Shown: positions 16,910 to 26,219 of the stretch, one piece after another
Position numbering within the stretch: the stretch's first letter is position 1
How the letters are laid out: each line of letters begins with the position of its first letter
Source of the DNA: Pedobacter sp. SYP-B3415
Lineage (GTDB): Bacteria; Bacteroidota; Bacteroidia; Sphingobacteriales; Sphingobacteriaceae
DNA length: 64,000 nucleotides
Assembly: GCF_004138205.1 (NCBI RefSeq)
Contig: NZ_RXNQ01000006.1
Span: 62,001 to 126,000, forward strand
Direction: 5' to 3'
The notes under the pieces: model-generated
Databases searched by the model: none
Seen by the model: the letters and a program-made list of their open reading frames with translations, nothing else
What the model was told of the DNA's origin: nothing
Program-made: the position numbers and the translations under genes

Positions 16910-18024
16910 TTTCCTGGGCTCTGTTCTTCTTTTTCCTTAGCAACGTTAACCTTTACGGGAGCGCCATCTTTTATAGACATCATACCTGTGGTCAGTACGG
17001 TATCTCCGGGCTGAATGCCCGTTGTGACAAGAATATTTGCTGCCGTCCGGGTTCCCGTTTCAACAGGCGTTTCTACAGCCTTGCCGCCTTTTTTGAGAAA
17101 CACAACTTTTCCTTTCATAACCGGAACGATGGCTTCGGTAGGCACCAGGATTGCATTCGGAATGCGTTCAAGCGTAATCTGAATGCGCGCAAAAGAACCG
17201 GGAAGTAATTCATTGCCCGGATTGGCAGCACGCGCCCGGATCTGCAGGGTACGTGTTTGGGTATTGATTCCGGGCTCGATTGCAAAAACGGTCCCTGTAT
17301 AGTTTTTTTCTGAAGCGTCTGTATGAAAAGAGATCGTTGAGCCGGTACGGATTCGGCCAGTATATTTCTCAGGCACCGAGAAAGTGATTTTGACCGGATC
17401 TGTGTTAACAAGGTTTGCGATCACCGTGCCCGGCGTGAGGTACCCGCCCTGCGAAACATTGCGTAAACCGACGCGCCCGTTAAACGGCGCATAGATGCTG
17501 GTACGCGCAAGCTGAGTGCGGATCAGTTGTGTTTGTGCCTGCAGTGATCGGAGATCGGCCAGGCTGGTGTCATATTCTTCCTGGCTGATTGCACCCTTGG
17601 CAAGCAATTGTTTGGCGCGGTTCTCATTGGTGGCAGAAAGTTTCTGTTTTGTCAGGGCTTCCTGCAGCTGGGCAAGTATATCCCGGTTGTTTATCTGTAC
17701 CAGCATAGTGCCTTTCTTCACCACGCTGCCCTCCTGGAAGTTTATCTTGGTAATCAGACCCGGAACCTCGCTTTGCAACTGAACGGATTCATTTGCATCA
17801 ATGGTTCCTGTAACCTCAAGCTGATTATTGAAGTCCTGTCTGCGGGCAACGATGCCGTCAACCCTCATTCCGCCGCCTGCACCTCCCGGTCCCCCCTTGG
17901 CACCCGCTGCGCCCCTGCCGCCTGGTCCGCCCTCTGCCTGTTTCCTGTTTTGTCCGATCCTGTAATAAACCAGGTAGGCAAGACCCATGGCCAGTAAAGC
18001 ATAAAAAATATATCTTTTTTTCAT
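16906..18024 (-). CDS. RND membrane fusion protein with glycine-rich linker (pump 1)
   Basis: A 372-residue periplasmic adaptor. After a single N-terminal hydrophobic anchor (YIFYALLAMGLAYLVYY) comes an unusual Gly/Pro-rich segment (residues ~32-53: many GG, with GRGAAGAKGG), then the lipoyl halves (VQLQSEVPGLITKINFQEGS), the helical hairpin (ILAQLQEALTKQKL...) and beta-barrel domain (ITFSVPEKYTGRI). It links the RND pump to TolC. First gene of the MFP-RND-TolC-kinase operon, with a possible minus-7 box 95 bases upstream. The Gly-rich linker is longer than in the paralogue at 58953-60014. Confidence 0.92.
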   Translation of the reverse strand: MKKRYIFYALLAMGLAYLVYYRIGQNRKQAEGGPGGRGAAGAKGGPGGAGGGMRVDGIVARRQDFNNQLEVTGTIDANESVQLQSEVPGLITKINFQEGSVVKKGTMLVQINNRDILAQLQEALTKQKLSATNENRAKQLLAKGAISQEEYDTSLADLRSLQAQTQLIRTQLARTSIYAPFNGRVGLRNVSQGGYLTPGTVIANLVNTDPVKITFSVPEKYTGRIRTGSTISFHTDASEKNYTGTVFAIEPGINTQTRTLQIRARAANPGNELLPGSFARIQITLERIPNAILVPTEAIVPVMKGKVVFLKKGGKAVETPVETGTRTAANILVTTGIQPGDTVLTTGMMSIKDGAPVKVNVAKEKEEQSPGK

Positions 18025-18118
18025 CGTGTATTTCGTTCCTGCAGGACCTGCGTGTATCTATTGGGGAACACTTCGCTGGTTTCAAAGTTTACTCCGGGCG
18101 GATTTCCCTGTCCAAAGA

Positions 18119-18126
18119 CAAAAATA
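18119..18126 (-). promoter_or_regulatory. Possible minus-7 box for pump 1 operon
   Basis: CAAAAATA on the plus strand is TATTTTTG on the minus strand, matching TAnnTTTG, about 95 bases upstream of the adaptor start. No convincing minus-33 partner was seen. Confidence 0.35.
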
Positions 18127-18298
18127 TTCAATAAAATCAGCCGATTGGGGATGTATTAAGTATGTTACAGCCTGTTTAAGCGGCTATTCTGCCTCTTGAA
18201 TTGCAATGAAAACGGCCAATTCCGGGTCAGATGCCCCTTTTCAAAGGCGGGGTGTTCCGAACCGTATTCACCTTGTTACAGCAGGGCCGATATTTCTT

Positions 18299-18327
18299 TT
18301 GTAATCAATACCAATCCGCTATTTTTG
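18299..18327 (+). promoter_or_regulatory. Promoter of the M61 peptidase gene
   Basis: TTG at 18299-18301, 18-base spacer, TATTTTTG at 18320-18327. The ATG at 18345 follows after 17 bases, which decides that start over the in-frame upstream codons. Confidence 0.7.
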
Positions 18328-18344
18328 CGCAAATCACTATTCTT

Positions 18345-20171
18345 ATGGTTCACCCAAAAAAACTTATCGGGGCAGTTCTGCTCCTTTTTGCTGCTATGAC
18401 TACAACTGCCCAGGTAAAAATTGCATTTGAAGTTAGTTTCCGCGAGCCTCAGGCGCATTATGCGGAAGTCGAAATGTCTTTGTCAGGGCTTTCAAAAAAC
18501 TTTGTCGACGTAAAAATGCCGGTATGGACGCCGGGCTCATACCTGGTTCGCGAGTTTGAAAAGAGCGTTGAAGGCTTTGCAGCAACAGCATCAGGCAAAA
18601 AACTGCGCGTGGAGAAGGTTCGCAAGAATGCCTGGCGAATATTTAACGGGTCAGCAAAAAATGTCAGGATCAGCTACCGGGTCTACGCATTCGAACTGTC
18701 GGTACGGACGCCATATATCGACGCGGATCATGCATTTTTGTCTCCAACCGGCATATTTATGCATCCCGACGGCATGATTTCAAGTCCGAGCACAGTAAAG
18801 ATTGTTCCGTTTAAAACCTGGTCGGCCGTTTCAACCGGTCTTCAGCCTGTTTCCGGACAAAAGTTCACTTATAGCGCGCCGAATTTTGATCTCCTTTACG
18901 ACAGCCCGATCGAGGTTGGTAACCAGGATGTATTTGAGTTCATGGCAGCCGGTGTAAAGCACGAAGTAGCGATGGTTGGTCAGGGTAACTATGATAAAGC
19001 CCGTTTGCAGGCCGATATGCCAAAAATTGTTGAACAGGCAACCGCGCTTTACGGTGAGAATCCTAATAAATATTATGTCTTTATTGTACATAATGTTGAG
19101 CGCGGCGGCGGTGGTTTAGAACACCTGAATTCGACTACGCTTGAAGTTACCAGGGATAGTTATGGTACGGCAAAGGGCTACGAAGGATTTCTTGATCTTG
19201 TTGCGCATGAATACCATCACTTATGGAACGTAAAACGCCTTCGTCCTGTAGCACTGGGCCCCTTTGATTACGATAACGAAAATTACACGACCAACCTGTG
19301 GGTTGCTGAAGGTTTTACATCTTATTACGAGAATAAATTTATGCTGCGGGCAGGTTTCCTTACGCCTGAGCAATTCGTCACGAAACTTGCGGGGGCTGTA
19401 GGCACAGTTGTGAACACACCCGGAGCACGTGTGCAGTCTGCAGCAGCGTCCAGTTATGATGCCTGGATTATCGGCTACCGTCCGAACGAAAATTCAAGAA
19501 ACAATTCAATTTCTTATTACAGCAAGGGTGAGGTAATTGGTCTGCTTATGGATCTTGAGATCATCCGCGCGAGCAAGGGCGCCAAAAGCCTCGATGATGT
19601 CATGAAAACCATGTACTGGCAGGTGAAAAAGAATGGCAAAGGCTACACCGATGCTGAATTCAAGGCTTGCGTAGAGCAGACGGCGGGTGTAAGTTTTACC
19701 GACTTCTGGACTAAATATGTAAACGGGACCGATGAAGTGGAATACACCAAATACCTGGGTTATGCCGGTATCGAAGCTGTAGACGACAACAAAGGTAAAA
19801 TTACTGCAACCACCGGTGCCAGCGCCGAAATTGGCAGAGCTTTCACCATTACAGGTGTGAATCGTAATTCAGCAGCCTGGGATGATGGCCTGAACGTAAA
19901 TGATATCGTGTTAAGTGTAGATGGTCGCGACGTATCAGATATTTTGTCAACCGTGCGCCTTCAGAGCCCGCGTGTTAATCTGGATATCCTGGCTCCTATA
20001 GCTGATAAAAAAGTAGGTGATAAAGTTAACCTGCGCATTCTGCGTGCGGGGCTTGAACGCCAGATTACGCTTACGCTGAAAGCAAATCCGGCTGTTCGCG
20101 TAAAGGCAACAATAAAAGAGAATGCGAGCGAGGCACAGAAAGCCGTGCTAAGGAAATGGATGGGTATATAG
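18345..20171 (+). CDS. M61 family metallopeptidase with PDZ domain
   Basis: A 608-residue exported peptidase. The start MVHPKKLIGAVLLLFAAMTTTAQ is a signal peptide directly behind a good promoter. The zinc site is HEYHH at residues 288-292, with the third ligand in LWVAEGFTSYYE (Glu322), about 30 residues later. The N-terminal part is the M61 beta domain (VKMPVWTPGSYLVREFEK), and the C-terminal part is a PDZ domain (residues ~500-590, with RAFTITGVNRNSAAWDDGLNVND over two segments). The family includes glycyl aminopeptidase. It acts in the periplasm; the target peptides are unknown. Monocistronic, with a terminator after it. Confidence 0.92.
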   Translation: MVHPKKLIGAVLLLFAAMTTTAQVKIAFEVSFREPQAHYAEVEMSLSGLSKNFVDVKMPVWTPGSYLVREFEKSVEGFAATASGKKLRVEKVRKNAWRIFNGSAKNVRISYRVYAFELSVRTPYIDADHAFLSPTGIFMHPDGMISSPSTVKIVPFKTWSAVSTGLQPVSGQKFTYSAPNFDLLYDSPIEVGNQDVFEFMAAGVKHEVAMVGQGNYDKARLQADMPKIVEQATALYGENPNKYYVFIVHNVERGGGGLEHLNSTTLEVTRDSYGTAKGYEGFLDLVAHEYHHLWNVKRLRPVALGPFDYDNENYTTNLWVAEGFTSYYENKFMLRAGFLTPEQFVTKLAGAVGTVVNTPGARVQSAAASSYDAWIIGYRPNENSRNNSISYYSKGEVIGLLMDLEIIRASKGAKSLDDVMKTMYWQVKKNGKGYTDAEFKACVEQTAGVSFTDFWTKYVNGTDEVEYTKYLGYAGIEAVDDNKGKITATTGASAEIGRAFTITGVNRNSAAWDDGLNVNDIVLSVDGRDVSDILSTVRLQSPRVNLDILAPIADKKVGDKVNLRILRAGLERQITLTLKANPAVRVKATIKENASEAQKAVLRKWMGI

Positions 20172-20187
20172 TTAGCCACTAAAAAAG

Positions 20188-20222
20188 AAAGACCTGTACA
20201 GATTTCTGTACAGGTCTTTTTT
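20188..20222. terminator. Bidirectional intrinsic terminator
   Basis: A perfect 15-bp stem beginning AAAGACCTGTACAGA with a 2-base loop and a T-tract. It lies between convergent genes and can serve both. Confidence 0.9.
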
Positions 20223-20240
20223 GTTTCAGTATAGGTGTGT

Positions 20241-20711
20241 TTAGAATGCGTATCTTAACGAGATCCCAAAACGCGCTGCAGTAAAGTCCGTACCCTGGGT
20301 AAGCGTAAACATCGGGCGCCAGTCAAAAGCAAAATCGATGGGAGCACTTGGGATTTTGAAATCAAGACCTGCAACCGGACGGATCTGAACAGCAGTTACG
20401 CCGTCGCCAAACAGGAAGTTCGGACCAAGGCCCAGGTACCATTGCAGTCCTGAGGCGCCTGCGATCGGAGCATTGTACTGATACTCAGCACCAAGACCTA
20501 CTACATTATTGAAGAAAACCAGGTTGGCGTCTACCGCGTCGTGACGGGTGAAAAAGTGTTTAAGATTGAAGCCAACGCCGGTTGCGCCATCACCTGCGTC
20601 AATCCGCATACCCAAAGCCGTACGGTACGAGCTTCCTCTTTGTGCGAATGAACTGGTGGTAACAAGCATGAAGGCCAGGCATCCCATGAGCGTAAAAAAT
20701 ACTTTTTTCAT
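20241..20711 (-). CDS. Small outer-membrane beta-barrel protein
   Basis: A 156-residue protein with signal peptide MKKVFFTLMGCLAFMLVTTSSFA; the start at 20711 is chosen because the open frame upstream would precede the signal sequence. The mature part has alternating hydrophobic strands and many glycines (RTALGMRIDAGDG, WYLGLGPNFLFGDG, RPVAGLDFKI) and ends in ...GISLRYAF. The terminal Phe is a BAM-type outer-membrane insertion signal. Likely an eight-stranded barrel of unknown role. It stands alone. Confidence 0.75.
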   Translation of the reverse strand: MKKVFFTLMGCLAFMLVTTSSFAQRGSSYRTALGMRIDAGDGATGVGFNLKHFFTRHDAVDANLVFFNNVVGLGAEYQYNAPIAGASGLQWYLGLGPNFLFGDGVTAVQIRPVAGLDFKIPSAPIDFAFDWRPMFTLTQGTDFTAARFGISLRYAF

Positions 20712-20860
20712 AATCAGATAGTTTTTTAAGATGTAATTTCTGTTTTCCATGTTTAACAACTTTTGTGCCGCAGCAGCTTTTGTTGAACATTTTCAGGTTT
20801 TTGCTGTTAGAGGGCGGTTTCGACACCAGTGAGAACACAGTTGTACCTGCTAAAAATTTT

Positions 20861-20872
20861 TATGCATGCATA
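20861..20872. promoter_or_regulatory. MarR-type palindrome TATGCATGCATA before the acyl-CoA synthetase gene
   Basis: A 12-base palindrome just upstream of the minus-7 box at 20881. It differs by one base from TATGCAAGCATA in the MarR promoter at 26252-26263, which suggests a shared regulator. Confidence 0.5.
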
Positions 20873-20880
20873 GAATTTAT

Positions 20881-20888
20881 TAGATTTG
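20881..20888 (+). promoter_or_regulatory. Minus-7 box for the acyl-CoA synthetase gene
   Basis: TAGATTTG matches TAnnTTTG and lies 51 bases before the ATG at 20940. No minus-33 TTG is at the usual spacing; the palindrome at 20861 occupies that area. Confidence 0.45.
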
Positions 20889-20939
20889 GGAAACAGCCTT
20901 CCCTGCATGGCTGTTTAGCACTAACCAATATCATTAATT

Positions 20940-22712
20940 ATGGCAACAGCGGTAACCAGGGTTTTCGACCTCCTGCAACACAGCCTGGAGAAATTTCCAA
21001 AGAATAATTTTCTTAGCGACAAGATCGGCGGCAAATGGAGAACTTTCAGCACCAGCCAGTTTTGTGAAGCCGTAAATAACCTGAGTAAAGGACTTGTAGC
21101 GCAGGGGGTAGGTAAGGGCTCGAAAGTGGCGGTGATGTCTCCCAACCGGATTGAATGGAATATCACTGATTTTGCGATTAACCAGCTGGGCGCCTTTCAG
21201 GTACCGCTGTACCCCACGCTGGCTGAACATGATATTAGTTTCATTCTGAAGGATGCAGGGGTATCTGTCGTATTTGTTGCCAACTCAGAACTGTACGAAA
21301 AAATTATCAAAGCCGGAGTAGAAGGGTTGAAGATTTACACATTTGATGCCGTTCCCGGTGCCGCCGGCTGGGAAGAACTTGCCAGGAACGGCCGTTCAGC
21401 TCAGATTGACCTGGATGCCTACAGGGCTGCCGTCAGACCTGAAGATGTGCTTACGTTGATCTATACCTCCGGCACTACCGGCACACCTAAAGGTGTCATG
21501 CTGACGCATGCTAACCTGGTTCAGAACTTCCTGAATTCGGCGATCATTCTTCCCGAAGGGATAGAGACTGCGCTCAGTTTTCTGCCGCTGTCACATATTT
21601 TTGAAAGGATGGTTATTTACCTGTATCTGTATTCCGGCGTTTCGATATCATATGCGGAGAGCATGGAAACTATTGTAGCAGATATTCAGCACATTAAACC
21701 GCATGTCTTTACCACGGTACCCCGCCTGCTTGAAAAAGTATACGATAAGATTATGGAAAAGGGGAAGGCCCTTACAGGTGCGAAGCGGGGCATATTCTTC
21801 TGGTCCCTTAACCTTGCCAATGTTTTTGATATGGATAAGGGCTGGTGGTACCGGACTAAACTTTCGGTTGCCCGGAAGCTGGTATTTAAAAAATGGCAGG
21901 AGGCGCTGGGTGGAAACATCCGGGTGATCATTTCCGGCGGAGCCGCCCTGAACCCGAAGCTTGCCCGGATATTCTGGGCTGCCGGCTTGCCTGTATTTGA
22001 AGGGTATGGACTTACTGAAACCTCGCCGGTTATCGCTGTGAACCGTTTCGGCGAAACGAAGTTTGGAACGGTTGGTCCGGCGCTGAATGGTGTCGAAATC
22101 AGGATCGCTCCGGATGGGGAGATACTGACCCGTGGGCATCACATCATGAAAGGATATTACAATAAACCTGAACTTACTGCAGAAGCTATAGACAGCGAAG
22201 GCTGGTTCCATACCGGTGATATCGGTGAGCTTATGGATGGTAAATTCCTCAAAATAACCGACCGCAAGAAAGAAATGTTCAAAACTGCGGGAGGAAAATA
22301 CGTCGCCCCGCAGATCCTTGAAAATAAGTTTAAGGAGTCCCCGCTTATTGAACAGGTGATGGTTCTCGGGGAAAATCGTAAATTTCCGTCGGCGCTCGTT
22401 GTTCCGGCTTTCGAAGCACTGAAAAACTGGTGCGCCAAAAAAGGAATCACATACGTAAGCAGCGACGACATTGTGCAGAACGATCAGGTAAAATCCCGTT
22501 ATATGGAACTGATCACAGCTTATAACCAGGAGTTCGGACGCTGGGAACAGGTGAAACAGATTATCCTCCTGCCAAAAGAATGGAGCATAGATGGGGGTGA
22601 ACTGACACCAAAACTCAGTCTGAAGCGTAAAGTGATTCTTGAAAAAAACAAGGAAAAGATAGAGAAACTTTACGAAGATGCTGAACGCAACAAGGCTGCC
22701 GCAAATCATTAA
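20940..22712 (+). CDS. Long-chain fatty acid-CoA ligase (AMP-binding)
   Basis: A 590-residue adenylate-forming enzyme. P-loop YTSGTTGTPKGVMLTH, the A5 motif EGYGLTETSPVIAVN and the hinge region GWFHTGDIGEL...LKITDRKKEMFKTAGGKYVAP are all intact. It activates free fatty acids to acyl-CoA at the membrane face, supplying beta-oxidation. The same palindrome as in the MarR/beta-oxidation promoter lies in its promoter, which fits joint control. The gamma-glutamyltransferase gene begins inside its last 35 bases. Several bacterial LACS have wax ester or lipid-scavenging roles, so chain-length preference is open. Confidence 0.92.
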   Translation: MATAVTRVFDLLQHSLEKFPKNNFLSDKIGGKWRTFSTSQFCEAVNNLSKGLVAQGVGKGSKVAVMSPNRIEWNITDFAINQLGAFQVPLYPTLAEHDISFILKDAGVSVVFVANSELYEKIIKAGVEGLKIYTFDAVPGAAGWEELARNGRSAQIDLDAYRAAVRPEDVLTLIYTSGTTGTPKGVMLTHANLVQNFLNSAIILPEGIETALSFLPLSHIFERMVIYLYLYSGVSISYAESMETIVADIQHIKPHVFTTVPRLLEKVYDKIMEKGKALTGAKRGIFFWSLNLANVFDMDKGWWYRTKLSVARKLVFKKWQEALGGNIRVIISGGAALNPKLARIFWAAGLPVFEGYGLTETSPVIAVNRFGETKFGTVGPALNGVEIRIAPDGEILTRGHHIMKGYYNKPELTAEAIDSEGWFHTGDIGELMDGKFLKITDRKKEMFKTAGGKYVAPQILENKFKESPLIEQVMVLGENRKFPSALVVPAFEALKNWCAKKGITYVSSDDIVQNDQVKSRYMELITAYNQEFGRWEQVKQIILLPKEWSIDGGELTPKLSLKRKVILEKNKEKIEKLYEDAERNKAAANH

Positions 22713-24399
22713 CAATATACTGCTGTATTTATTTTTTACGCTTGTACTGACTTCCTGCGCAGGCGGGCAGCTAGGCCGTTCTACGCACCAGGAGTACAGG
22801 CAGGGTATGGTGGTCAGTGCCAGCCGCTACGCCAGTGAAGCAGGTCTGCAGATTCTGAAAAAGGGTGGCAATGCGGTCGATGCTGCGGTAGCGGTGCAGT
22901 TTGCACTGGCGGTTGTTTACCCGAATGCAGGTAATCTTGGCGGCGGCGGATTCATGGTGTACCGTAGTGCGGCCGGCGAAACAGCGGCTTTGGATTTCAG
23001 GGAGAAGGCTGCGGCTGCTGCAACACGCGACATGTATCTGGATAGTCTGCAGAATCCGGTTGTAGAAAAAAGCCTTTTCGGGCATCTCGCGGCTGGCGTG
23101 CCCGGCTCGGTGGCCGGAATGGAGGCTGCCCACAAACGTTATGGGAAGTTAAGCTGGAAGACGCTGCTTGCGCCCGCAATTGCGCTGGCTGCCGGCGGTT
23201 ATAAACTTTCGGCACGGGGTGCAGAAGAGCTAAACGGGCAGGCGGCCGGTTTCAGACAATATAACCTGCTTGGAACAGCCCTGGTCAAAGCAGCAGGCAC
23301 ATGGAAAGAAGGAGATTTGCTGGTGCAGCAGGAACTGGCAGCGACCCTGGCCCATATTGCTGAACGCGGCGCCGCAGGATTTTACGACGGACCTGTAGCC
23401 CGGCTGATCGTTGAGGAAATGCAGCGCGGCGGAGGTATCATGACTGCGGCAGACCTTCGTGCCTACCGGGCTGTGTGGCGGACGCCGGTAACGGGTATTT
23501 ACCGCGGACTAAAAATTATTACGATGCCTCCCCCATCAAGCGGTGGCATTGCGCTGATGCAACTGCTTCAGATGGTCGAGCCCTATCCGCTGCGGCGCTG
23601 GGGCTTTAACAAAGATTCGACTATACAGCTTATGGTTGAAGCCGAACGCCGAGTCTATGCCGACCGGGCAGCGCATCTCGGCGATCCTGACTTTCATCCG
23701 GTCCCGCAACACCAACTTCTCAATGAAAATTACAACACGCAGCGAATGGCGGGATTTACCTGGGAACGTTCCGGTAACAGCGCTCAGATTGCTGCGGGGC
23801 TTGCGGCTGCGCCCGAGCATGAAGAGACAACCCATTTCTCTGTTGTAGACAGAAATGGCAATGCCGTCAGCATCACAACGACGCTAAACGGTTCTTATGG
23901 CTCGAACGTCGTGGTGAAAGGCGCTGGTTTTTTGTTGAACAACGAAATGGATGACTTTTCTGTAAAACCCGGCTCGCCAAACATGTATGGGCTGGTAGGG
24001 GGAAAAGCGAATGCCATTGCGCCCGGCAAACGCATGCTCAGCTCGATGACACCTACGGTAGTTGAAAAAGATGGAAAGCTGTTTATGGTGGTGGGAACGC
24101 CCGGCGGATCGACCATCATCACCTCGGTTTTTCAAACGATCGTTAATGTTGTTGATTTCGATATGGGCATGCAGGCTGCAGTTAATGCCCGTAAATTCCA
24201 TCACCAATGGCTTCCTGATGAGGTATATCTGGAAAAGGAAGCAATCGACAGCCTGACACATAGAAAGCTTACAAACAAGGGGTACCGACTTGTGGAGCGC
24301 GGAAATATTGGTCGTGTCGATGCCATTCTGAGAAACAAGTGGGGTTACTACGAGGCTGGGGCAGACCCCCGGGGTGATGACAGTGCAGCCGCGTGGTAG
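22678..24399 (+). CDS. ggt: Gamma-glutamyltransferase (predicted lipoprotein)
   Basis: A 573-residue Ntn-hydrolase that cleaves glutathione and other gamma-glutamyl compounds in the periplasm. Motifs: GGNAVDAAVAVQFALAVVYP, NLGGGGFMVYR, and the autoprocessing site EETTHFSVVD, where Thr384 would become the N-terminal nucleophile of the small subunit; downstream LSSMTPTVV and GTPGGSTIIT shape the active site. The N-terminus ends in LVLTSC with a lipobox Cys27, so it is a lipoprotein rather than a soluble enzyme. The start overlaps the preceding gene by 35 bases, which implies translational coupling; no later ATG would keep the signal sequence. Confidence 0.94.
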   Translation: MLNATRLPQIINNILLYLFFTLVLTSCAGGQLGRSTHQEYRQGMVVSASRYASEAGLQILKKGGNAVDAAVAVQFALAVVYPNAGNLGGGGFMVYRSAAGETAALDFREKAAAAATRDMYLDSLQNPVVEKSLFGHLAAGVPGSVAGMEAAHKRYGKLSWKTLLAPAIALAAGGYKLSARGAEELNGQAAGFRQYNLLGTALVKAAGTWKEGDLLVQQELAATLAHIAERGAAGFYDGPVARLIVEEMQRGGGIMTAADLRAYRAVWRTPVTGIYRGLKIITMPPPSSGGIALMQLLQMVEPYPLRRWGFNKDSTIQLMVEAERRVYADRAAHLGDPDFHPVPQHQLLNENYNTQRMAGFTWERSGNSAQIAAGLAAAPEHEETTHFSVVDRNGNAVSITTTLNGSYGSNVVVKGAGFLLNNEMDDFSVKPGSPNMYGLVGGKANAIAPGKRMLSSMTPTVVEKDGKLFMVVGTPGGSTIITSVFQTIVNVVDFDMGMQAAVNARKFHHQWLPDEVYLEKEAIDSLTHRKLTNKGYRLVERGNIGRVDAILRNKWGYYEAGADPRGDDSAAAW

Positions 24400-24587
24400 T
24401 GCCGCAGGCTGTTACTTGTATACAAAAAAATACACATCGTTGTTACCCTGCCTGCACAGCTGAAAAACATGACAATCGCTAACACGCGGCGGCGCCTTAA
24501 GTTTTGTAAAATTTTCATGCATTGGTACGGCAATTGTTTTGGGGAGCTGTATAAGAAACTCAACGCTTACTAACTCAAGTAACAATT

Positions 24588-25916
24588 ATGAAAAACAGTT
24601 TATTCAAGTGCCTACCTGTTGCTGTTGCTGCACTATTTGCAGCCTCTGCCGTTCAGGCGCAGCAGACAACATCGGCAAAGTCATCCCCCACTCAGTTCAG
24701 AACATGGTCTGTTGGTGCAAACGTAGGTGTCTTGTCGCCAATCTCGCCTCTCGGCGGAAAAAATGATTTCTCTAACTGGAAATCAGATCTTGGTTACGGA
24801 ATCTATATCAAAAAACAATTCACCAACTATTTCTCCCTGCGTTTGGATGGTGTTGGCGGCAGATTGAAAGGCGACAATTCAGAACCATATGATAGCGGTG
24901 TAAGTAACACCAGTGGCGTACGCGAGTTTGATACGAAACTTACCTATTCAGGATCCCTGAATGCTGTAGTAAACATGTTTAACATCGATCTGTTCAGACA
25001 GGAAGACGCGCTGCAGCTTTTTGGTTCGGTAGGTGCAGGTCTGGCAGGATATAAGCCATCTATCAACACAGGTTCAGGTATGAGGGAGTATGCTCCGGGA
25101 AAAACCATCAGCGAACTGATAATTCCGGTTGGCCTGGGTGCAAAATTCAAGGTTTCTGACGGGGTTAACATTGATCTCGGCTGGACGATCAACTTCGTAG
25201 ACGGCGATAACCTGGATGGTACCTACATGGGCACAAGCAATGATAAATACAATTACGCCTATGCAGGTCTGGAGTTTGCGCTCGGACAGGGTAAACAATT
25301 GGCCTTCCATAATCCGGTTGCCGTAACTTACGATGAGGCTGTGCAGGCAAAACAAACTGCTGCCGCCCTCAAATCTGAACTGGATGCGCAGAAATCTGAC
25401 AATGCTCGTCTGCGGGCAGAGCTGGCTGATGCCTTTAAGGATACCGATGGAGATGGTGTAGCTGATAAGCTGGATAAATGCCCAGGCACCCCAGCAAATA
25501 CGGTTGTTGACGGATCAGGCTGTCCGCTTAAAGTACCTGCTCCGGTAGAAAAAGTTGTGATCACTGAGGCTGACCGCAAAGTCGTAGCAGACGCGATCAA
25601 AAATCTTGAGTTTGATTTCAATAAAGCTACCATCCGTGCCAGATCTTATCCGACACTGAACCGTGTAGCAGCGCTGCTAATCGAGAAAAATTTCAGTCTG
25701 AAACTTGCCGGTCATACCGACAGCAAGGGAAGCGATTCATATAACCTGAAACTTTCAAAAGACCGCGCAGAATCGATCAAAGCTTACCTGGTATCGCAGG
25801 GTGCAAATGCTTCAAGGATCGAAGCTACCGGCTATGGTGAGTCTCAGCCAATTGCGACCAACGCTACCGAAGCGGGTCGTCAGAAAAACAGAAGGGTAGA
25901 GTTTACCTTGTTTTAA
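24588..25916 (+). CDS. OmpA family outer-membrane protein with TSP3 repeat
   Basis: A 442-residue envelope protein. Signal peptide MKNSLFKCLPVAVAALFAASAVQAQ, then an N-terminal beta-barrel (residues ~35-240), a coiled linker (QTAAALKSELDAQKSDNARL), one calcium-binding thrombospondin type 3 repeat (DTDGDGVADKLDKCPGTP) and a C-terminal OmpA peptidoglycan-binding domain (LAGHTDSKGSDSYNLKLSKDRA, NRRVEFTLF at the end). It anchors the outer membrane to peptidoglycan. A 188-base leader precedes it and a terminator follows. Confidence 0.93.
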   Translation: MKNSLFKCLPVAVAALFAASAVQAQQTTSAKSSPTQFRTWSVGANVGVLSPISPLGGKNDFSNWKSDLGYGIYIKKQFTNYFSLRLDGVGGRLKGDNSEPYDSGVSNTSGVREFDTKLTYSGSLNAVVNMFNIDLFRQEDALQLFGSVGAGLAGYKPSINTGSGMREYAPGKTISELIIPVGLGAKFKVSDGVNIDLGWTINFVDGDNLDGTYMGTSNDKYNYAYAGLEFALGQGKQLAFHNPVAVTYDEAVQAKQTAAALKSELDAQKSDNARLRAELADAFKDTDGDGVADKLDKCPGTPANTVVDGSGCPLKVPAPVEKVVITEADRKVVADAIKNLEFDFNKATIRARSYPTLNRVAALLIEKNFSLKLAGHTDSKGSDSYNLKLSKDRAESIKAYLVSQGANASRIEATGYGESQPIATNATEAGRQKNRRVEFTLF

Positions 25917-25935
25917 ACAATCACACGAATAGAAG

Positions 25936-25967
25936 AGCCCTGTCGTTTTTACGGCGGGGCTTTTTTT
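25936..25967 (+). terminator. Intrinsic terminator after the OmpA gene
   Basis: AGCCCTGTCGT, loop TTTT, then ACGGCGGGGCT (11 pairs including two G:T) followed by seven T. Confidence 0.85.
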
Positions 25968-26219
25968 GTTGAACGCCGGTGCTGTTCGTAGGCTGTATAC
26001 AGCGACGGTCAGATTGCCCGGTTTTATCCGGTTAATTACGCGTATCCTTAAGACACTGACACCCGGTTCAGGAACTGCCATATCTCGCGGCAATCGTCTC
26101 TTTATCTTCAGACCTGTGCAGCAACAGGCGCTGTATGCTTCGAAATAATTCACTGCATTACCGTCTGACAGGTCGTCTCGTTGCTGTTTTTTATTCTTTC
26201 AAAATTCTGCAACAGGCAC
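25968..26219. other. Intergenic region without a recognised gene
   Basis: About 250 bases between the OmpA terminator and the MarR promoter. Short open frames exist on both strands, but none has a convincing start, composition or family match. I see no RNA structure I can name. Confidence 0.5.

Larger units (their letters stand above)
18025..18344. other. 320-base divergent intergenic region
   Basis: It holds the leader of the pump 1 operon (minus strand) and the promoter of the M61 peptidase gene (plus strand, 18299-18327). An open frame runs from 18231 in phase with the peptidase but lies upstream of its promoter and is not counted as coding. Nothing else is recognised. Confidence 0.7.

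Noticed and set aside
18231-18344. N-terminal extension of the M61 peptidase
   Set aside because: It lies upstream of and across the promoter and would hide the signal peptide.
21648-22715. 355-codon open frame antisense to the acyl-CoA synthetase gene
   Set aside because: Entirely opposite a gene with intact catalytic motifs; its Cys/Phe/His-rich composition is typical of a shadow frame.
24498-24506. TAAGTTTTG before the OmpA gene as a minus-7 box
   Set aside because: It has three bases instead of two between TA and TTTG and no partner minus-33 box.
25966-26148. 60-codon open frame after the OmpA terminator
   Set aside because: Starts within the terminator T-tract, has no ribosome site or family match.
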